Program-made: the position numbers and the translations under genes | NCBI GenBank assembly: GCA_038325765.1 | Contig: JBBQJI010000017.1 | Span: 55,106 to 119,105 of the forward strand | Direction of reading: 5' to 3' | Source: Xiheibacterium sp038325765 | GTDB taxonomy: Bacteria > Myxococcota_A > Polyangia > Nannocystales > Nannocystaceae | Length of the DNA: 64,000 nt | Notes under the pieces: generated by a model | Told to the model about the DNA's origin: nothing | Seen by the model: only the letters and a program-made list of their open reading frames with translations | Databases searched by the model: none | Shown here: in pieces, positions 45,246 to 56,817 of the stretch | Layout of the letters: each line of letters begins with the position of its first letter | Position numbering within the stretch: position 1 is the stretch's first letter

Positions 45246-46607
45246 CTAGCGATCGCCCAGACGCTGCGCCCGCCACGTCGCGAGGACGGCGGCGAGCGGA
45301 GTCTCGCGCAGCGTCACGTCGTCGCCCAGATCACCGAAGGCCGCGAGGGCACGGGCGAGCCACATCTGCAGCGCCAGATCGCGGGCGGTCCGGCCGACGT
45401 CGTCACCGACGAGGAGCCCGCGGGCAAAGCTCGCGACCGCGAGCACGTGACGCTCGAGCGCCGGATCGCCGTTCACATCGAGGACCAGCGCCGCCGCGCT
45501 CGGGGCCGCGAGCAGGCCGGCGACCGTCGCGATCCGTCGCAACCTCCGGCACACCACATCGCCGTCGCTGCGCCACGTCGACTCCACGCCGACACGGGCC
45601 CGCGCCCGCGCCGCGACGGCGGCGAAGCGCGACGATACCTGCGACACCTCGATGGTGTCGTCGCACGTGGCCTCGGGCCCGACCCATCCGGCCTGAGCGA
45701 GCCGCGTGCCCCAGGTCCACAGCGCGCGCGGTGCATCGGTGGCGCCTGACGCGAACAACTCGGTGGCCGCGATCGCGACCGCGCGATCGACCTCGGCCCC
45801 CGCTGCGAAGCGCACGCGCAGCGGAACGCGGACGATCGTGACCCCCAGTGGCAGGGCGTCGACGCGGGTCGGGGGCAGCAGCGGCGCCGCCGAGGGATCG
45901 GGCCGCGCCGGGCACACGCACTCGATGGCGGGCGCGGCCCGGACCTCGACGCCGTCGTCGACCAGCCGCGTCGGATACCACGCGCACCCCACCGGCTTGG
46001 CCGCAGCGCCACCGCGCCGATGCACCGCGCACGCGCCATCGTCGGCGAGGAATCGACAGGCGCCGTCGACGAGCGCGACCGCGCGCATGACCGTCGGTGC
46101 CGATCCGACCGTCGGCAGGAACACACGGTGGCTGCGATGGATCAGCGCGTCGTCGTCGGCCATCGCGGCGCCGATGCGGTGCACGTCGGCCGGCGTCATC
46201 GAGATCGTCGGATAGCTGCGGCAGCAGTCGCCGCGCCCGTCGCAGCGGTAGCGCGCCGCGACCATCTCGAGCACGGTGCGATCGTCGTCGGTGGCGACCG
46301 GAGTCGCCTCGCCCTCGAGCAGCCCGCAAGCCGGACCATCGTCGAGCCAGGCCAGCGCATCGAGATCTGCGAGCAACTCCAGGACCGCCGCGGGTTGGAC
46401 CGCGGCGCCGAAGCGACGCGCCGAAAGGCAGATACCCTCGACGTCGCGCGTACCGTCGGCGTGGCACAGCACGCTCCACGCCGCCGCCGGCAGCACCACG
46501 ACGCGATCGCGAGCGGTGTCGAGCAGCACCAGCCGATCGTCCATGCCGATCCGATGCAGCCGCGCGGCGACATGCTCGGCTAGCCGGGGATGCACGGGGA
46601 TGGCCAC
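45246..46607 (-). CDS. PqqD-like domain fused to YkgJ-type Cys cluster
   Basis: About 453 residues. The N-terminal part (residues 20-90, DDRLVLLDTARDRVVVLPAA and DGTRDVEGICLSARRFG) resembles PqqD-like peptide-binding domains. Next is the YkgJ/UPF0153 Cys cluster, YRCDGRGDCCRSYPTISMTP (near 125) and CRFLADDGACAVHRRGGAAA followed by VGCAWYPTRL, which probably binds zinc or iron. A helical C-terminal half has no family match. PqqD-like domains serve as leader-peptide recognition elements in peptide-maturation pathways, but no precursor or enzyme gene is next to it. Start GTG at 46607. Confidence 0.7.
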   Translation of the reverse strand: MAIPVHPRLAEHVAARLHRIGMDDRLVLLDTARDRVVVLPAAAWSVLCHADGTRDVEGICLSARRFGAAVQPAAVLELLADLDALAWLDDGPACGLLEGEATPVATDDDRTVLEMVAARYRCDGRGDCCRSYPTISMTPADVHRIGAAMADDDALIHRSHRVFLPTVGSAPTVMRAVALVDGACRFLADDGACAVHRRGGAAAKPVGCAWYPTRLVDDGVEVRAAPAIECVCPARPDPSAAPLLPPTRVDALPLGVTIVRVPLRVRFAAGAEVDRAVAIAATELFASGATDAPRALWTWGTRLAQAGWVGPEATCDDTIEVSQVSSRFAAVAARARARVGVESTWRSDGDVVCRRLRRIATVAGLLAAPSAAALVLDVNGDPALERHVLAVASFARGLLVGDDVGRTARDLALQMWLARALAAFGDLGDDVTLRETPLAAVLATWRAQRLGDR

Positions 46608-46671
46608 GAGTTCGGTCGTACCACGACGCGCGTCGGCGGCCTCGGGGGCGCGCGTCGGCGGCCGCACGGGA

Positions 46672-46677
46672 TACACT
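46672..46677 (+). promoter_or_regulatory. Putative -10 box of the SDR gene
   Basis: TACACT ends 6 nt before the ATG at 46684, the same hexamer as upstream of the LysR gene. Leaderless type. Confidence 0.45.
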
Positions 46678-46683
46678 CGGGCG

Positions 46684-47424
46684 ATGTCACGTGTGCTCGT
46701 GCTCGGTGCCACCTCGGCGATCGCCGCCCACATCGCGCGGCGCCATGCCGCCCGCGGCGACTCGCTGTTCCTGGTCGGCCGCAACCCCGACAAGCTCGGG
46801 CGCCTGCGCAGCGAGCTTCGGGCCAGCGTCGTCGGCCACCTCGAGTGCGACCTCGACGACACCGCCGCGAACGCAGGCCGCATCGACGGCGCCATCGCGG
46901 CGCTCGGTGGCGTCGACGTCGCCGTCCTCGCCCACGGCCTGCTGGGTGATCAACGCGCCAGTGAGGGCGACTGGGCGGTCGCCGAGCAGATCCTATGCAC
47001 GAACCTGCTCTCGGCGATCTCGCTGCTGATCCCCCTCGCCAATCACTGCGAGGCGGCGCGCGCGGGTCGGATCGCGGTGCTCTCGTCGGTCGCGGGCGAG
47101 CGCGGGCGCCCGCGCAACTACACCTATGGAGCGGCCAAGGCGGCGCTCAACGTCTATCTGCAGGGGCTGCGCAGCCGCCTGTGGTCGGCCGGCGTCAGCG
47201 TGCACACGCTCAAGCTCGGGCCGGTCGATACGCCGATGACGATGCATCACCCCAAGAATCTGCTCTTCTCCCGCGCCGACGCCGTCGCCGCACAGATCAT
47301 CGCCGCCGTGGATCGCGGCGTCGCCGAGGCCTACGTGCCCGGATACTGGCGGCCGCTCCTGGGCATCGTGCGCGCGCTGCCCGAGCCGATCTTCCAGCGC
47401 ATCGCCGCGCTCTCTGAGCGCTGA
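46684..47424 (+). CDS. Short-chain dehydrogenase/reductase
   Basis: A 246-residue Rossmann-fold oxidoreductase. The cofactor loop is LGATSAIAAHIARRHAARGD (near residues 7-26), an atypical GATS form like that of DprE2-type SDRs. The catalytic Ser is in VLSSVAGERGRPR and the YxxxK pair is YGAAKAALNVYL. The C-terminal GPVDTPMTMHHPKNLLF fits SDRs that act on large lipids or sugars. Substrate unknown. It is divergent from the PqqD/YkgJ gene, sharing a 76-bp gap. Confidence 0.85.
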   Translation: MSRVLVLGATSAIAAHIARRHAARGDSLFLVGRNPDKLGRLRSELRASVVGHLECDLDDTAANAGRIDGAIAALGGVDVAVLAHGLLGDQRASEGDWAVAEQILCTNLLSAISLLIPLANHCEAARAGRIAVLSSVAGERGRPRNYTYGAAKAALNVYLQGLRSRLWSAGVSVHTLKLGPVDTPMTMHHPKNLLFSRADAVAAQIIAAVDRGVAEAYVPGYWRPLLGIVRALPEPIFQRIAALSER

Positions 47425-47512
47425 CGAGCGCGAGCGCTGCCGGGCGCGCCGCCGAACCCGCAGACACTGCTCGATCGACGGTCGCCGACGCCGGCGCGCC
47501 TACAGCCATGGC

Positions 47513-48853
47513 ATGCTGCATCCCGCGATGGCGGGTCACGAAGACGGCAACCGCAGCCCCCTGCTGGGCCTGGGCGTGGTCATCGTCGGCGTCCTCTTGT
47601 TCATCGCGCTGCTGCTGCTCAACCAGCGCGATGGGGCGCTCCGCGAGCAGGCGACGATCTACACCGACTTCCGCACCATCACAGGCCTGCGCCGCGACTC
47701 GCCGGTCTTGCTCGCGGGCGTCGAGGTCGGCCGCGTCAAGGCCATCGACTTCGTCGAGCGGCGCTACGAGTGCGACCCGTTGACCGAGGACATCGGCAGG
47801 CACGGCTCGGGCCGGACCAACACCTGCGACGCGGCGCTGTTCTGCGCGCCCACGGGCATGTGTGCGGCGATCGAATCGTACGCCGCCAAGGGCATGCACA
47901 GCCCGTGCTTCGCGACCGACGACTGTCGCGAGGACGAAATCTGCGTCACCAGCGATTTTCGCAGCAAGGCCAAGGATGTGTACTGGGGCGGACCCGAGGG
48001 TCTGTGCGCCCGATACACCACCGAGCACCGCCGTGTGCAGGTGTCGATGACCATCCCCGAAGATCGACTCGAGGTCATAGGGGCCGACAGCGTCGCCACC
48101 GTGGGCAGCGCCGGCGTGCTCGGAGATCAGCAGGTCAACATCACGCCGGGCTCCCGGCGACCGCTGGGCGAGGATCACATGATCCAGTCCGAGCCCTCGT
48201 TCAGCGAGCAGATCGCCGAGTTCCGCGAGCGCTTCGACCGGTTGTCCGACAAGCTCGACAGCTCGCTGTCGGGCATCTCGTCGACGTTCGCCGAGCTCAA
48301 CGACTCCAAGACGGTCGAGGGGGTCAAGCAGACGCTCGCCGAGCTCTCCGCGACCACCGAGGACCTCCGCGAGGGCCGCGGCACCATCGGCTCGCTCCTC
48401 AGCAACCCCGAGTACGAGCGCGACTTCGCCAGCGCGCTGACCAAGGCGCGGGACACCGCCTCGCTCGTCGATGGCGTAGTCGCCGACGCCAACACCAAGC
48501 TCCGCAAGATCGATCGCGAGACGGAGCCGCGGGTCGCCGAGATGCGCAAGAAGGTCGGCAACATCCGCAGCAAGATCGCGGGCGTCGACCCGGCCGGTGG
48601 CCAGACGCTCGCGAAGCTGCTCCGCGATCCCACCGGCGAACTTCTGGCGCGGATGCAGACGTCGCTGAAGAACGTCCGCACATCGATGGCGATCTTCGCG
48701 GACGCCGCGGCTCGGATCGAGCGGGGTGAGGGCTCGATGGGCGCGTTCATCTACGACAGCAAGGTCTACGACGCGCTGGATTCCCGGGTGGTCGAGCTCG
48801 GCCATGACTGGCGCCTGCGGCTGGTCCTGTGGCTCATCCGCCGCGGTGCCTGA
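47513..48853 (+). CDS. MCE/MlaD-family protein with Cys-rich insertion
   Basis: A 446-residue, single-pass inner-membrane protein. The membrane span (about residues 18-38) is followed by an MCE domain, which in MlaD, YebT and Mce proteins forms lipid-transport rings. The MCE strands are DFRTITGLRRDSPVLLAGVE and GSAGVLGDQQVNITPGSR, but residues 85-167 between them form an insertion with seven or more Cys (CDPLTEDIGRH through GGPEGLCARYT). A long coiled coil follows (residues 230-430). There is no mlaE or mlaF next to it. Start ATG. Confidence 0.78.
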   Translation: MLHPAMAGHEDGNRSPLLGLGVVIVGVLLFIALLLLNQRDGALREQATIYTDFRTITGLRRDSPVLLAGVEVGRVKAIDFVERRYECDPLTEDIGRHGSGRTNTCDAALFCAPTGMCAAIESYAAKGMHSPCFATDDCREDEICVTSDFRSKAKDVYWGGPEGLCARYTTEHRRVQVSMTIPEDRLEVIGADSVATVGSAGVLGDQQVNITPGSRRPLGEDHMIQSEPSFSEQIAEFRERFDRLSDKLDSSLSGISSTFAELNDSKTVEGVKQTLAELSATTEDLREGRGTIGSLLSNPEYERDFASALTKARDTASLVDGVVADANTKLRKIDRETEPRVAEMRKKVGNIRSKIAGVDPAGGQTLAKLLRDPTGELLARMQTSLKNVRTSMAIFADAAARIERGEGSMGAFIYDSKVYDALDSRVVELGHDWRLRLVLWLIRRGA

Positions 48854-48861
48854 ATCGTGAC

Positions 48862-49167
48862 CTACGCCGCGCGACGCTGCTTCGTCCGCTCGAGCAACGA
48901 GGACACCACCGCGGCGCGGCGATGGTCGCGATGCCTACGGAGCAGCCACAGCCCCTGCTCGAGCGCGTCGACGGCGGACGGGAGCCGGCCCGCGCGCTCG
49001 AGCATGACGCCGAGCCGCACCCACGTCGCTGCGTCCTGCTCGCGCCGGGCAAGCTCGGCGAGCGCGATCGCAGCCTTGCGGTACTGACCCGTCTTCGCCA
49101 GCCGGATGCACCGACGGCGCAGCGGGTCGAAGTCGACATACACCGTGTTCGCGTGGCGAGTGGACAT
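48862..49167 (-). CDS. Small TPR-like hypothetical protein
   Basis: A 101-residue, helix-rich protein with CIRLAKTGQYRKAAIALAEL and LGVMLERAGRLPSAVDALEQ, two TPR-like units. It has no signal or membrane span. ATG at 49167; an upstream start at 49203 is possible. It is convergent with the MCE gene, with an 8-bp gap. Confidence 0.6.
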   Translation of the reverse strand: MSTRHANTVYVDFDPLRRRCIRLAKTGQYRKAAIALAELARREQDAATWVRLGVMLERAGRLPSAVDALEQGLWLLRRHRDHRRAAVVSSLLERTKQRRAA

Positions 49168-49324
49168 GCAACAGCGTGTCAGCAACGCACGTGCCAGCCC
49201 CACAACGCTGCAGTCGCCGATCGTGTGGCCCGAACTGGAGCGTCAAGGTCCGGGCGCGGCGTCTTGCGTCGCGCAGGGCGCCGTCAATCGGACCAAAGAC
49301 CGCCACGGATCCCGGCTGACCTCG

Positions 49325-50452
49325 TCAGCGCAGGCGATTGAGCACGTGCTCCCCGAACCTCGCGCGGCCACGGGGCTCGGGTGGCTCGGCGCCCTGCGGC
49401 TCGGCGGCGGCGGTCTGGGCGGGCGCGGGCGGCGGCTCGGCGGCCGCGGCGTCGCGACGCTTGCGTCCACCGCGGTCCTGTGGCGTCGCCGACTCGGGGA
49501 CCGGTACGGCGAATGGCGCCGGTTCCTGCAGCGCGTCGACGACGATGGTGTTCCCGCTCTGCGGCGCCCTCGAGATCACGGTGTCCTCGCTCGCCGCGGC
49601 GGCGCGGCGGACCGGCGGCGCGATCGGGGTACGCGTGACCTGGGCCGGCTCGACGGTGCGATAGATCCGCGTGTTCTCGCGGACTGGTGGCGCGTGCACG
49701 CGGACTGCCGGCGCATCGCTGCCCCCGGTGTCGATCCGACCGGCGGCCACGGCGGGCCGCGAGCCGGTCGTGGGCTTGGCTGCGATTGTGGTCCGCTGCG
49801 CGCCGCTGGGCGACCGCACGGCGCGCGGCGAGCCGGTCGAGGCGGCGCGCGGCGGCGCTGCAACCACCTGTGGCTGCGCACCACTGCGCCGGGTGGGACT
49901 CTGCGCCCCAGTCTTGGCGCGCTTGGGTGCGCGGGTGGTGGTATCGGCCTCGGGCGCGACGACGCTGTGCACGTCGGTGCGGTCCGCACCGCCCTGGGCC
50001 GGCGCGGCGAAGCGCGGCGCAGCGCGGCGCGGCATCCGGGCGACGAGGTTCGCGGAGTCCGCCAGCACGCTGTCGACGAGCGCGAGCACGCCGGTATCGA
50101 CCTTGCGCGCCGGCTTGGGACGCCGCGCGAGCTCGGTGAGTTGCGGGTGCCCGGGGAACCGCTTCTGCAGGATCGACAGCAGCTCGTAGGCGTCGTCGAA
50201 CAGACCTTGCTGCAAATAGAAGCGCACCTCGACGAGCTCGCTGGTGAGGCTCGGCCAGCCACCGGGCGGCGCCGCGAGCTCGGCCATGCGCGCGCCGGTC
50301 TCGGTGTTCTCCATCGGCGTCGCACAAAAGCCGCAGTAGTTGAACCCGGCGGGGTTGCTGCGACTGCATGACGAGCACGCCCGCGTCTTGGGGCGGGGCT
50401 GCGTCGGTCCGAGCTTGATCCCACACGTCGGACAGATCTCGGTGCGACTCAT
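49325..50452 (-). CDS. Double-zinc-ribbon hypothetical protein
   Basis: About 375 residues. The N-terminus has two CxxC pairs, EICPTCGIKLG, and a second zinc-ribbon-like stretch ACSSCSRSNPAGFNYCGFCA. A helical, TPR-like segment (RFYLQQGLFDDAYELLSIL, near 78-96) follows, then a long disordered Ala/Pro/Arg/Thr region. It could be a regulatory or scaffold protein. Start ATG with GGAGG 7 nt upstream, the clearest Shine-Dalgarno in the window. Confidence 0.65.
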   Translation of the reverse strand: MSRTEICPTCGIKLGPTQPRPKTRACSSCSRSNPAGFNYCGFCATPMENTETGARMAELAAPPGGWPSLTSELVEVRFYLQQGLFDDAYELLSILQKRFPGHPQLTELARRPKPARKVDTGVLALVDSVLADSANLVARMPRRAAPRFAAPAQGGADRTDVHSVVAPEADTTTRAPKRAKTGAQSPTRRSGAQPQVVAAPPRAASTGSPRAVRSPSGAQRTTIAAKPTTGSRPAVAAGRIDTGGSDAPAVRVHAPPVRENTRIYRTVEPAQVTRTPIAPPVRRAAAASEDTVISRAPQSGNTIVVDALQEPAPFAVPVPESATPQDRGGRKRRDAAAAEPPPAPAQTAAAEPQGAEPPEPRGRARFGEHVLNRLR

Positions 50453-50599
50453 CGGCGAACCTCCGCGGCCGGGCGGCTCGCAGGTACGAGCTTTCGGCAC
50501 AACGGTTGTCGCGAAGAAACCCCGCCGACGCAAGGGCTTTCGCGCGCGGCGGTTGGCTCCACGCCCCGCGCGTGGCTTCACGCCTGCCGGGGGCGGCGC

Positions 50600-51217
50600 T
50601 CAGACCACGTCGATCGTGCACGTGCGCCGCTCGGAGCCACGTTCGTAAACGACCGTGAAACGGCGTGCCGATCGCAGCTGCAGATACAGCTGTGGCGCAG
50701 ACTGCAGCGATTGCACGCGCAGTCCGTTCACCGAGACGATCACGTCGCGCTCGCGGAATCCCATGTGCCCCGGCAGCGGCTGCACATCCGAGAGCTGCAC
50801 GCCGATCGTTCGGCCATCGCGTTGATGCGGCACCACGCGCGCCTGGGACGAGAGAAAGGCCGGATTCGCCCGCAGACGATCGGCGTAGGCCGCGGCGATC
50901 GTGCAGCGCTCCGGTGTCGGGCAGGCGATCGACGCCTCGGCGCCGCGGCTCAGTGTCGCCGCAACATCGGGATCGACCGCGACCTCGGCCGCGGCGGCCT
51001 CGTTGATCTGGCGCCCCGCGTCCTTGGCGGCGCTGCGAACATCGCCGCTCACCGCGTCGACCCGGTCCTTCGCGTTGCCCAGCCCCACGGCGACCCGTTC
51101 GCCCGTCTGCCGCGCGACATGCTGGGCCTGCTCGACACCGGCGTCGGTGCACGCGACCAGGCCGAGCACGAAGACCACGGTCGCAGCGGAACACAGGCGG
51201 GCAGCGGGCGGCATCAT
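50600..51217 (-). CDS. Lipoprotein with PDZ-like domain
   Basis: A 205-residue lipoprotein (lipobox GLVACTDAG). A helical region (residues 25-95) is followed by a PDZ-type domain with GHMGFRERDVIVSVNGLRVQ (near 148-167) and RSARRFTVVYERGSERRTC, resembling GspC/PulC C-terminal PDZ domains or small PDZ modules of envelope proteins. An extended -10 (TGA-TACGCT) ends 9 nt before the ATG. Partner unknown. Confidence 0.72.
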   Translation of the reverse strand: MMPPAARLCSAATVVFVLGLVACTDAGVEQAQHVARQTGERVAVGLGNAKDRVDAVSGDVRSAAKDAGRQINEAAAAEVAVDPDVAATLSRGAEASIACPTPERCTIAAAYADRLRANPAFLSSQARVVPHQRDGRTIGVQLSDVQPLPGHMGFRERDVIVSVNGLRVQSLQSAPQLYLQLRSARRFTVVYERGSERRTCTIDVV

Positions 51218-51226
51218 CGACGTTCC

Positions 51227-51235
51227 AGCGTATCA
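51227..51235 (-). promoter_or_regulatory. Putative extended -10 box of the PDZ lipoprotein gene
   Basis: On the minus strand TGA-TACGCT ends 9 nt before the ATG at 51217. One of the clearest leaderless-type examples. Confidence 0.5.
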
Positions 51236-51315
51236 GCCGCACCCCACCCACGCACGCGCACGCCCGCGTGAACGGCCGGTGTCACCCGAGCCGCAGCGCC
51301 CACTCCACGCCGCCA

Positions 51316-53331
51316 TCACGCGTCCGGATAGGCGTCGAGCTCGGCCAGCCACGTGCGTACGCGCGCGTCCGAGGGCATCCGCCAGTCCCCCCGCGGCGAC
51401 AGGGCGACCTGCCCGACCTTGGGGCCATCGGCGGTGCACGAGCGCTTGAACTGGTGGGCGAAGAAGCGGGTCAGGAACACGCGCAGCCACCGGCGCAGCA
51501 CCTCGAGCGGATAGTCGTCGCCGAACGCGACGCGGGCCAGGCCCAGGATCCGCGCCGGCGCCTCGCCGTTTCGCACGAAGTGATAGAGGAAGAAATCGTG
51601 CAGCTCGTAGGGACCGAGCGTCGACTCGGTGAGCTGAGCGATCGCGCCGTTCGGATCGGCCGGCAACAGCTCCGGTGAGATCGGCGTCTCGAGGATCGCG
51701 AACAGCGTCGCGCGCAGCTCCGCGGCCACGGTCGACCACGTCGACGCGCGCTCGTTCGCCACCCAACGGATGATCGACTGGATGAGCGTCTTGGGCACGC
51801 CAGCGTTCACGTCGTACATCGAGATGTGATCGCCCGAGTACGTCGACCAGCCCAGGGCCTTCTCCGACAGATCGCCGGTGCCCACCACGAGGCCGCCGAC
51901 CTGGTTGGCCACGGTCATGAGCGCGAGCGTGCGCAGCCGCGCCTGCACGTTCTCGAGCGTGACGTCGCCGAGCGTCGGATCGTCGCGGAGCCGGGTCAGT
52001 AGAGCCGCGACATCGGGCGCATCGGCGGCGGCACCGTGGCCGACCAGCGCGAGCATCGTGCGCGCCGCCTCGTCGACGGCGATCTCGCGGAACGTGCAGC
52101 CGAGCGCATCGGCGAGGCGACCGGCGTTGTCGCGGGTGCCCGCAGTGGTGCCGAGCCCTGGCATCGTGACGCCCACCAGATCGGTGCGGGGCTGCCCTGC
52201 CAGCTCGAGCGCGCCCACGCACACCAGCGCCGCTTGGGTCGAATCGAGTCCGCCCGACAGCCCGAGCACGAGCTTGGGCCGACCGAGCGCGGCCATGCGC
52301 GTGGCAAGGGCGTGGGTCTGGATCTCGAAGATCTCCCAGCACCGCGCCCCGAGGGTCTCGGGATCGCTGGGCACGAAGGGGTGCCGGGCGACCTCGCGGC
52401 GCAGCGGCATCGGCGGGCCTGTGGGCGCTTCGAACCGAACGGTGCGAAACGGCCGGGCATGGGCGTGGCTACACTCGGCGAAGCTGGTGGTCGTGATGCG
52501 CTCGCGCACCAGCAACTCGATGTCGACGTCGACGACCACGAGCTGCGCATCGCGGGCGAAACGACGCGAGTGCGCGAGTTCGCGGCCGTTCTCGCAGACG
52601 AAGGCGTCAGCATCGAAGGCGAGGTCGGTCGACGACTCGCCGGGGCCCGCGGCGGTGTACACGTAGACGCACTTGCCGCGGTCGCTGGCCGAGCGCGCCA
52701 GCAGCCGCCGTAGCTCGGCCTTGCCGATGGTGAAGTTCGACGCCGACAGGTTGCAGATGACCGTCGCGCCCGCCGACACCGCGTACGCCGACGGCGGCAC
52801 GTGCACCCAGTAGTCCTCGCAGAGCTCGATACCCACGACGAGGTCGGCGCATCCCCGGGCGGAGAGCAGGATGTCCGTGCCCAGCGGGATCACGGCGCCG
52901 GCAATCGTCACCGTCGCCGCGGCGACGAGGTCGCCCGCGCCGCGAAACCACCGCCGCTCCTCGAACTCGCGGTAGTTGGGCAGGTAGCTCTTGGGCACCG
53001 CCGCCAGGGCGCGGCCGCCCTGGATGGCGACGGCAGCGTTGTACAGGGCGTCGCCGCAGCGCAGCGGTGCGCCGACGATCGCCATCGGCCCCAGTTCGGC
53101 CGAGGCCGCGACCAGGCGCTCGAGACCCGTGTGCACCCCGTCTTGCAGGTGGCGATCGAGGAACAGATCGCGCGCGGTGTAGCCGGACAGACCCAGCTCG
53201 GGGAACACCACCATTGCGCAGCCCTCGGCGTGGGCGCGCCGCCACAGCTCGAGGGTCGCGTCGGTGTTGCGCTCGACATCGCCGACGGCGACCTTGGGGA
53301 CGGCGGCGGCGATGCGCGCGAAACCTCGCAT
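51316..53331 (-). CDS. nadE: Glutamine-dependent NAD+ synthetase
   Basis: A 671-residue, two-domain enzyme that amidates nicotinate adenine dinucleotide to NAD+. The N-terminal nitrilase-type glutaminase has the catalytic Glu in VVFPELGLSGYTARDLF, Lys in PKSYLPNYREFEERRWF and Cys in GIELCEDYW (near 171). The synthetase domain has the PP-loop LGLSGGLDSTQAAL (near 356-369) and VGTGDLSEKALGWSTYSGDH. Length matches the two-domain bacterial type. ATG at 53331 is chosen because it aligns with the usual N-terminus. The SNF2 helicase gene lies 64 bp upstream on the same strand. Confidence 0.95.
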   Translation of the reverse strand: MRGFARIAAAVPKVAVGDVERNTDATLELWRRAHAEGCAMVVFPELGLSGYTARDLFLDRHLQDGVHTGLERLVAASAELGPMAIVGAPLRCGDALYNAAVAIQGGRALAAVPKSYLPNYREFEERRWFRGAGDLVAAATVTIAGAVIPLGTDILLSARGCADLVVGIELCEDYWVHVPPSAYAVSAGATVICNLSASNFTIGKAELRRLLARSASDRGKCVYVYTAAGPGESSTDLAFDADAFVCENGRELAHSRRFARDAQLVVVDVDIELLVRERITTTSFAECSHAHARPFRTVRFEAPTGPPMPLRREVARHPFVPSDPETLGARCWEIFEIQTHALATRMAALGRPKLVLGLSGGLDSTQAALVCVGALELAGQPRTDLVGVTMPGLGTTAGTRDNAGRLADALGCTFREIAVDEAARTMLALVGHGAAADAPDVAALLTRLRDDPTLGDVTLENVQARLRTLALMTVANQVGGLVVGTGDLSEKALGWSTYSGDHISMYDVNAGVPKTLIQSIIRWVANERASTWSTVAAELRATLFAILETPISPELLPADPNGAIAQLTESTLGPYELHDFFLYHFVRNGEAPARILGLARVAFGDDYPLEVLRRWLRVFLTRFFAHQFKRSCTADGPKVGQVALSPRGDWRMPSDARVRTWLAELDAYPDA

Positions 53332-53395
53332 GCTGCGAACATGCCCGTAAGCCCGAGGCCGTACAAGTGAGCGCCCCGGCGAGGGACGCCGCACG

Positions 53396-55714
<2,319 letters not shown>

Positions 55715-55723
55715 TGGGAGCGC

Positions 55724-55751
55724 ATTATGGAATAGGCGGGATCCCTGTAAA
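55724..55751 (-). promoter_or_regulatory. Putative promoter of the SNF2 gene, TTTACA-16-CATAAT
   Basis: On the minus strand TTTACA (55746-55751) and CATAAT (55724-55729) are separated by 16 bp. CATAAT ends 9 nt before the GTG at 55714. Confidence 0.5.
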
Positions 55752-56812
55752 GCATCCGCGGCGGTTTATCGGTGCCCACGACAGGCACAGGCCCGAGCTC
55801 GCCGCCGAGTTGCTGGCCCGACCGATGGCGGTGGACTTCGTCGAGGTGGTCGCCGAAGCCTGCCTTGCCAACGCGGCGGCGCGCCGAGAAGCGATCGCAT
55901 TACGGGCACTTTGGCCCGTCGTGGTGCATGGCGTGAAGCTCTCGCTCGCGATCTTTGCGCACCGGTCATCAGCGAGCACGTCTCGTTCACGCGGGCGGGC
56001 GAGGCGGACATCGGCCACCTGACACGACTGCCCTACACCCGGGGCGCCGTCCGGGTCTTGGCCCGAAATGTCGCGGCCGCGCGGCGCCGCCTGCCCGACG
56101 TACCCCTGCTGCTGGAGAACACGGCGGCCACCCTCGACTGGCACGAGGACGAGCTGGACGAGCCGGATTTCTACGCGGCCGTGGTGCGCGCGACGGGTTG
56201 CGAGCTGCTGCTCGACGTCGGCAACCTCTACGCGAACGCCGTCAACGCCGGTCGCGATCCCCACGTCGAGCTCGCGCGTTTTCCCCTCGATCGCGTGGCC
56301 AGGCTGCACGTCGCGGGTGGCACCTGGGCCGACGGCTTCTACTTCGACACCCACGCCGATCCGATCGCACCGGCTGTGTTTTCTCTGCTGCGCGATGCCA
56401 TCGCGCGCATCGGCTCCGTGCCGATCCTGCTCGAGCGCGATGCCGACTTCGGCCCCATCAACGCTTTGCTCGCGGAGCTCTCGCAGCTGCGTGCGATCGT
56501 CGACGCGGCGGCGCCACGGCCCGCATCACTTCCCGCGGCGCGGCGGCGGTGCTGCCCGGCGACGAGCTGGACGACGGCGTGCTCGCCCACGATCAGCGGA
56601 TGCTGGCCGAAGCGCTGCTCGGCGCGGCGCAGCCGACCGGCCCGGCGGTGGCTCGCTTCGGCGCTGCTGCACTCACCCGCACGCGGACGATCCTTGCCCG
56701 CAAGCGCATCGACGACGCTCTGCCCCATCTGACGCGGCTGTCCGCGGGCGGCCCGGCGTTGCGGGCGGTTGCTTCACCCCCCTGCTGGCATCCGTCGCTG
56801 GCCACGGCGGCA
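55736..56812 (+). pseudogene. DUF692 (MNIO) family gene, frameshifted and partly deleted
   Basis: The plus strand encodes DUF692 (multinuclear non-haem iron oxidase) sequence in three frames. Part one is ELLARPMAVDFVEVVAEACL and VVVHGVKLSL; part two is CAPVISEHVSFTRAGE, LLLENTAATLDWHEDELDEP and GCELLLDVGNLYANAVNAGR; part three is LPGDELDDGVLAHDQRML and ARKRIDDALPHL. Between part one and part two the usual 20-30 residues are missing near 55940-55950, and a second frame change occurs near 56510-56530. No single reading frame could give a full protein. I read it as a decayed gene; a cluster of sequencing indels is the alternative. Confidence 0.7.
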
Positions 56813-56817
56813 CAGAC

